From positions 1-5,253 of the forward strand of contig DNLQ01000088.1 in assembly GCA_003488415.1 (NCBI GenBank): 5,253 bases of DNA. Direction: 5' to 3'. This document shows, in pieces, positions 4,930-5,253 of this stretch (the stretch's first letter is position 1; each line of letters begins with the position of its first letter). The stretch is from Ruminococcus sp. Lineage in GTDB: Bacteria > Bacillota > Clostridia > Oscillospirales > Ruminococcaceae. Below the pieces are notes generated by a model that was not told where the DNA came from, did no database searches, and worked only from the letters and a program-made list of their open reading frames with translations. Position numbers and translations under genes: made by a program.

Positions 4930-5253
4930 ATGAGTGAAAGAAACAAGGAACAGGAGGGACTCACCCTTCTCGGCGATCAGAATACCAGATACCCCTCGGA
5001 CTACGATCCGTCGGTGTTGGAGACCTTCGACAACAAGCATCCGGACAGGGACTATTTCGTGAAGTTCAACTGCCCGGAGTTCACAAGTCTCTGCCCTATC
5101 ACCGGTCAGCCGGACTTCGCCTCTATCTATATCTCCTATGTTCCACGGGTAAAAATGGTGGAGAGCAAGTCGCTGAAGCTGTATCTGTTCAGCTTCCGCA
5201 ACCACGGAGATTTCCACGAGGACTGCGTCAACATCATCATGAACGACCTCATC
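4930..5253 (+). CDS. queF: NADPH-dependent 7-cyano-7-deazaguanine reductase QueF (3' end cut)
   Basis: QueF reduces the nitrile preQ0 to the amine preQ1, the base later put into tRNA by Tgt. Only the first 108 residues are in the window; no stop is reached. The short B. subtilis-type form is about 165 residues, so roughly a third is missing. The residues known from that form fall at the same numbers: Cys55 (TSLCPITGQPDF), which makes the thioimide, Asp62, and His96-Glu97 in FRNHGDFHE. The ESKSLKLY motif (78-85) is the QueF signature for NADPH binding. AAGGAG at 4916-4921 lies eight bases before ATG, and 17 bases separate it from queC. It is the last visible gene of the preQ1 operon; any transporter or tgt gene beyond is out of view. 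Confidence 0.95.
   Translation, partial: MSERNKEQEGLTLLGDQNTRYPSDYDPSVLETFDNKHPDRDYFVKFNCPEFTSLCPITGQPDFASIYISYVPRVKMVESKSLKLYLFSFRNHGDFHEDCVNIIMNDLI

Noticed and set aside
4454..5217. Minus-strand open frames opposite queC and queF, and similar ones opposite the other genes
   Set aside because: They lie opposite well-supported genes, encode no recognisable motifs and lack sensible start signals.

Overview
The window looks like a chromosomal segment of a Gram-positive Clostridia member, most likely a Ruminococcus-like Oscillospiraceae. The evidence is strong GGAGG-type ribosome binding sites, a consensus vegetative promoter, a preQ1-I riboswitch with an intrinsic terminator, moderate GC with frequent ATA/AGA/GGA codons, and a QueE of the clostridial 'INGEG' type. 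The genus is an inference from style. All supported genes lie on the + strand.

Left part (1-1610): an unassigned 5' stretch with competing GGGAC/GTCCC stems, then a two-gene unit. The first gene is a PstS-like periplasmic-binding-fold protein (149-1147). Four bases later comes a small four-helix membrane protein of unknown function (1152-1610). The binding protein keeps the PstS fold signatures, but its anion-binding loop differs from the usual SGT type, so phosphate is not a safe ligand call.

Middle (1611-2252): a 255-base AT-rich gene-free stretch dense in DnaA-box-like 9-mers (TGTGGAAAA twice, GGTGGATAA, TGTTGAAAA and others, plus two inverted repeats). It resembles a replication origin or another DnaA-binding locus, although no dnaA or dnaN is in view. 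A short, very acidic lipoprotein gene (1866-2225) of unknown function follows and ends in a GC-rich hairpin.

Right part (2305-5253): a queuosine-precursor operon. A near-perfect sigma-A promoter with an extended -10 drives a leader containing a preQ1-I riboswitch, a mutually exclusive antiterminator and an intrinsic terminator. After the terminator come about 110 more leader bases with two alternative stem-loops, one of which could pair with the queD Shine-Dalgarno. Then come queD, queE, folE, queC and queF, the last cut by the window end. Together these convert GTP to preQ1: FolE makes dihydroneopterin triphosphate, QueD makes carboxytetrahydropterin, QueE makes carboxydeazaguanine, QueC makes preQ0 and QueF makes preQ1. 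The product preQ1 is the expected ligand that shuts the operon off.

No wholly new system is evident. The least explained elements are the DnaA-box-like cluster, the second layer of leader structure before queD, and the PstS-like/membrane protein pair.
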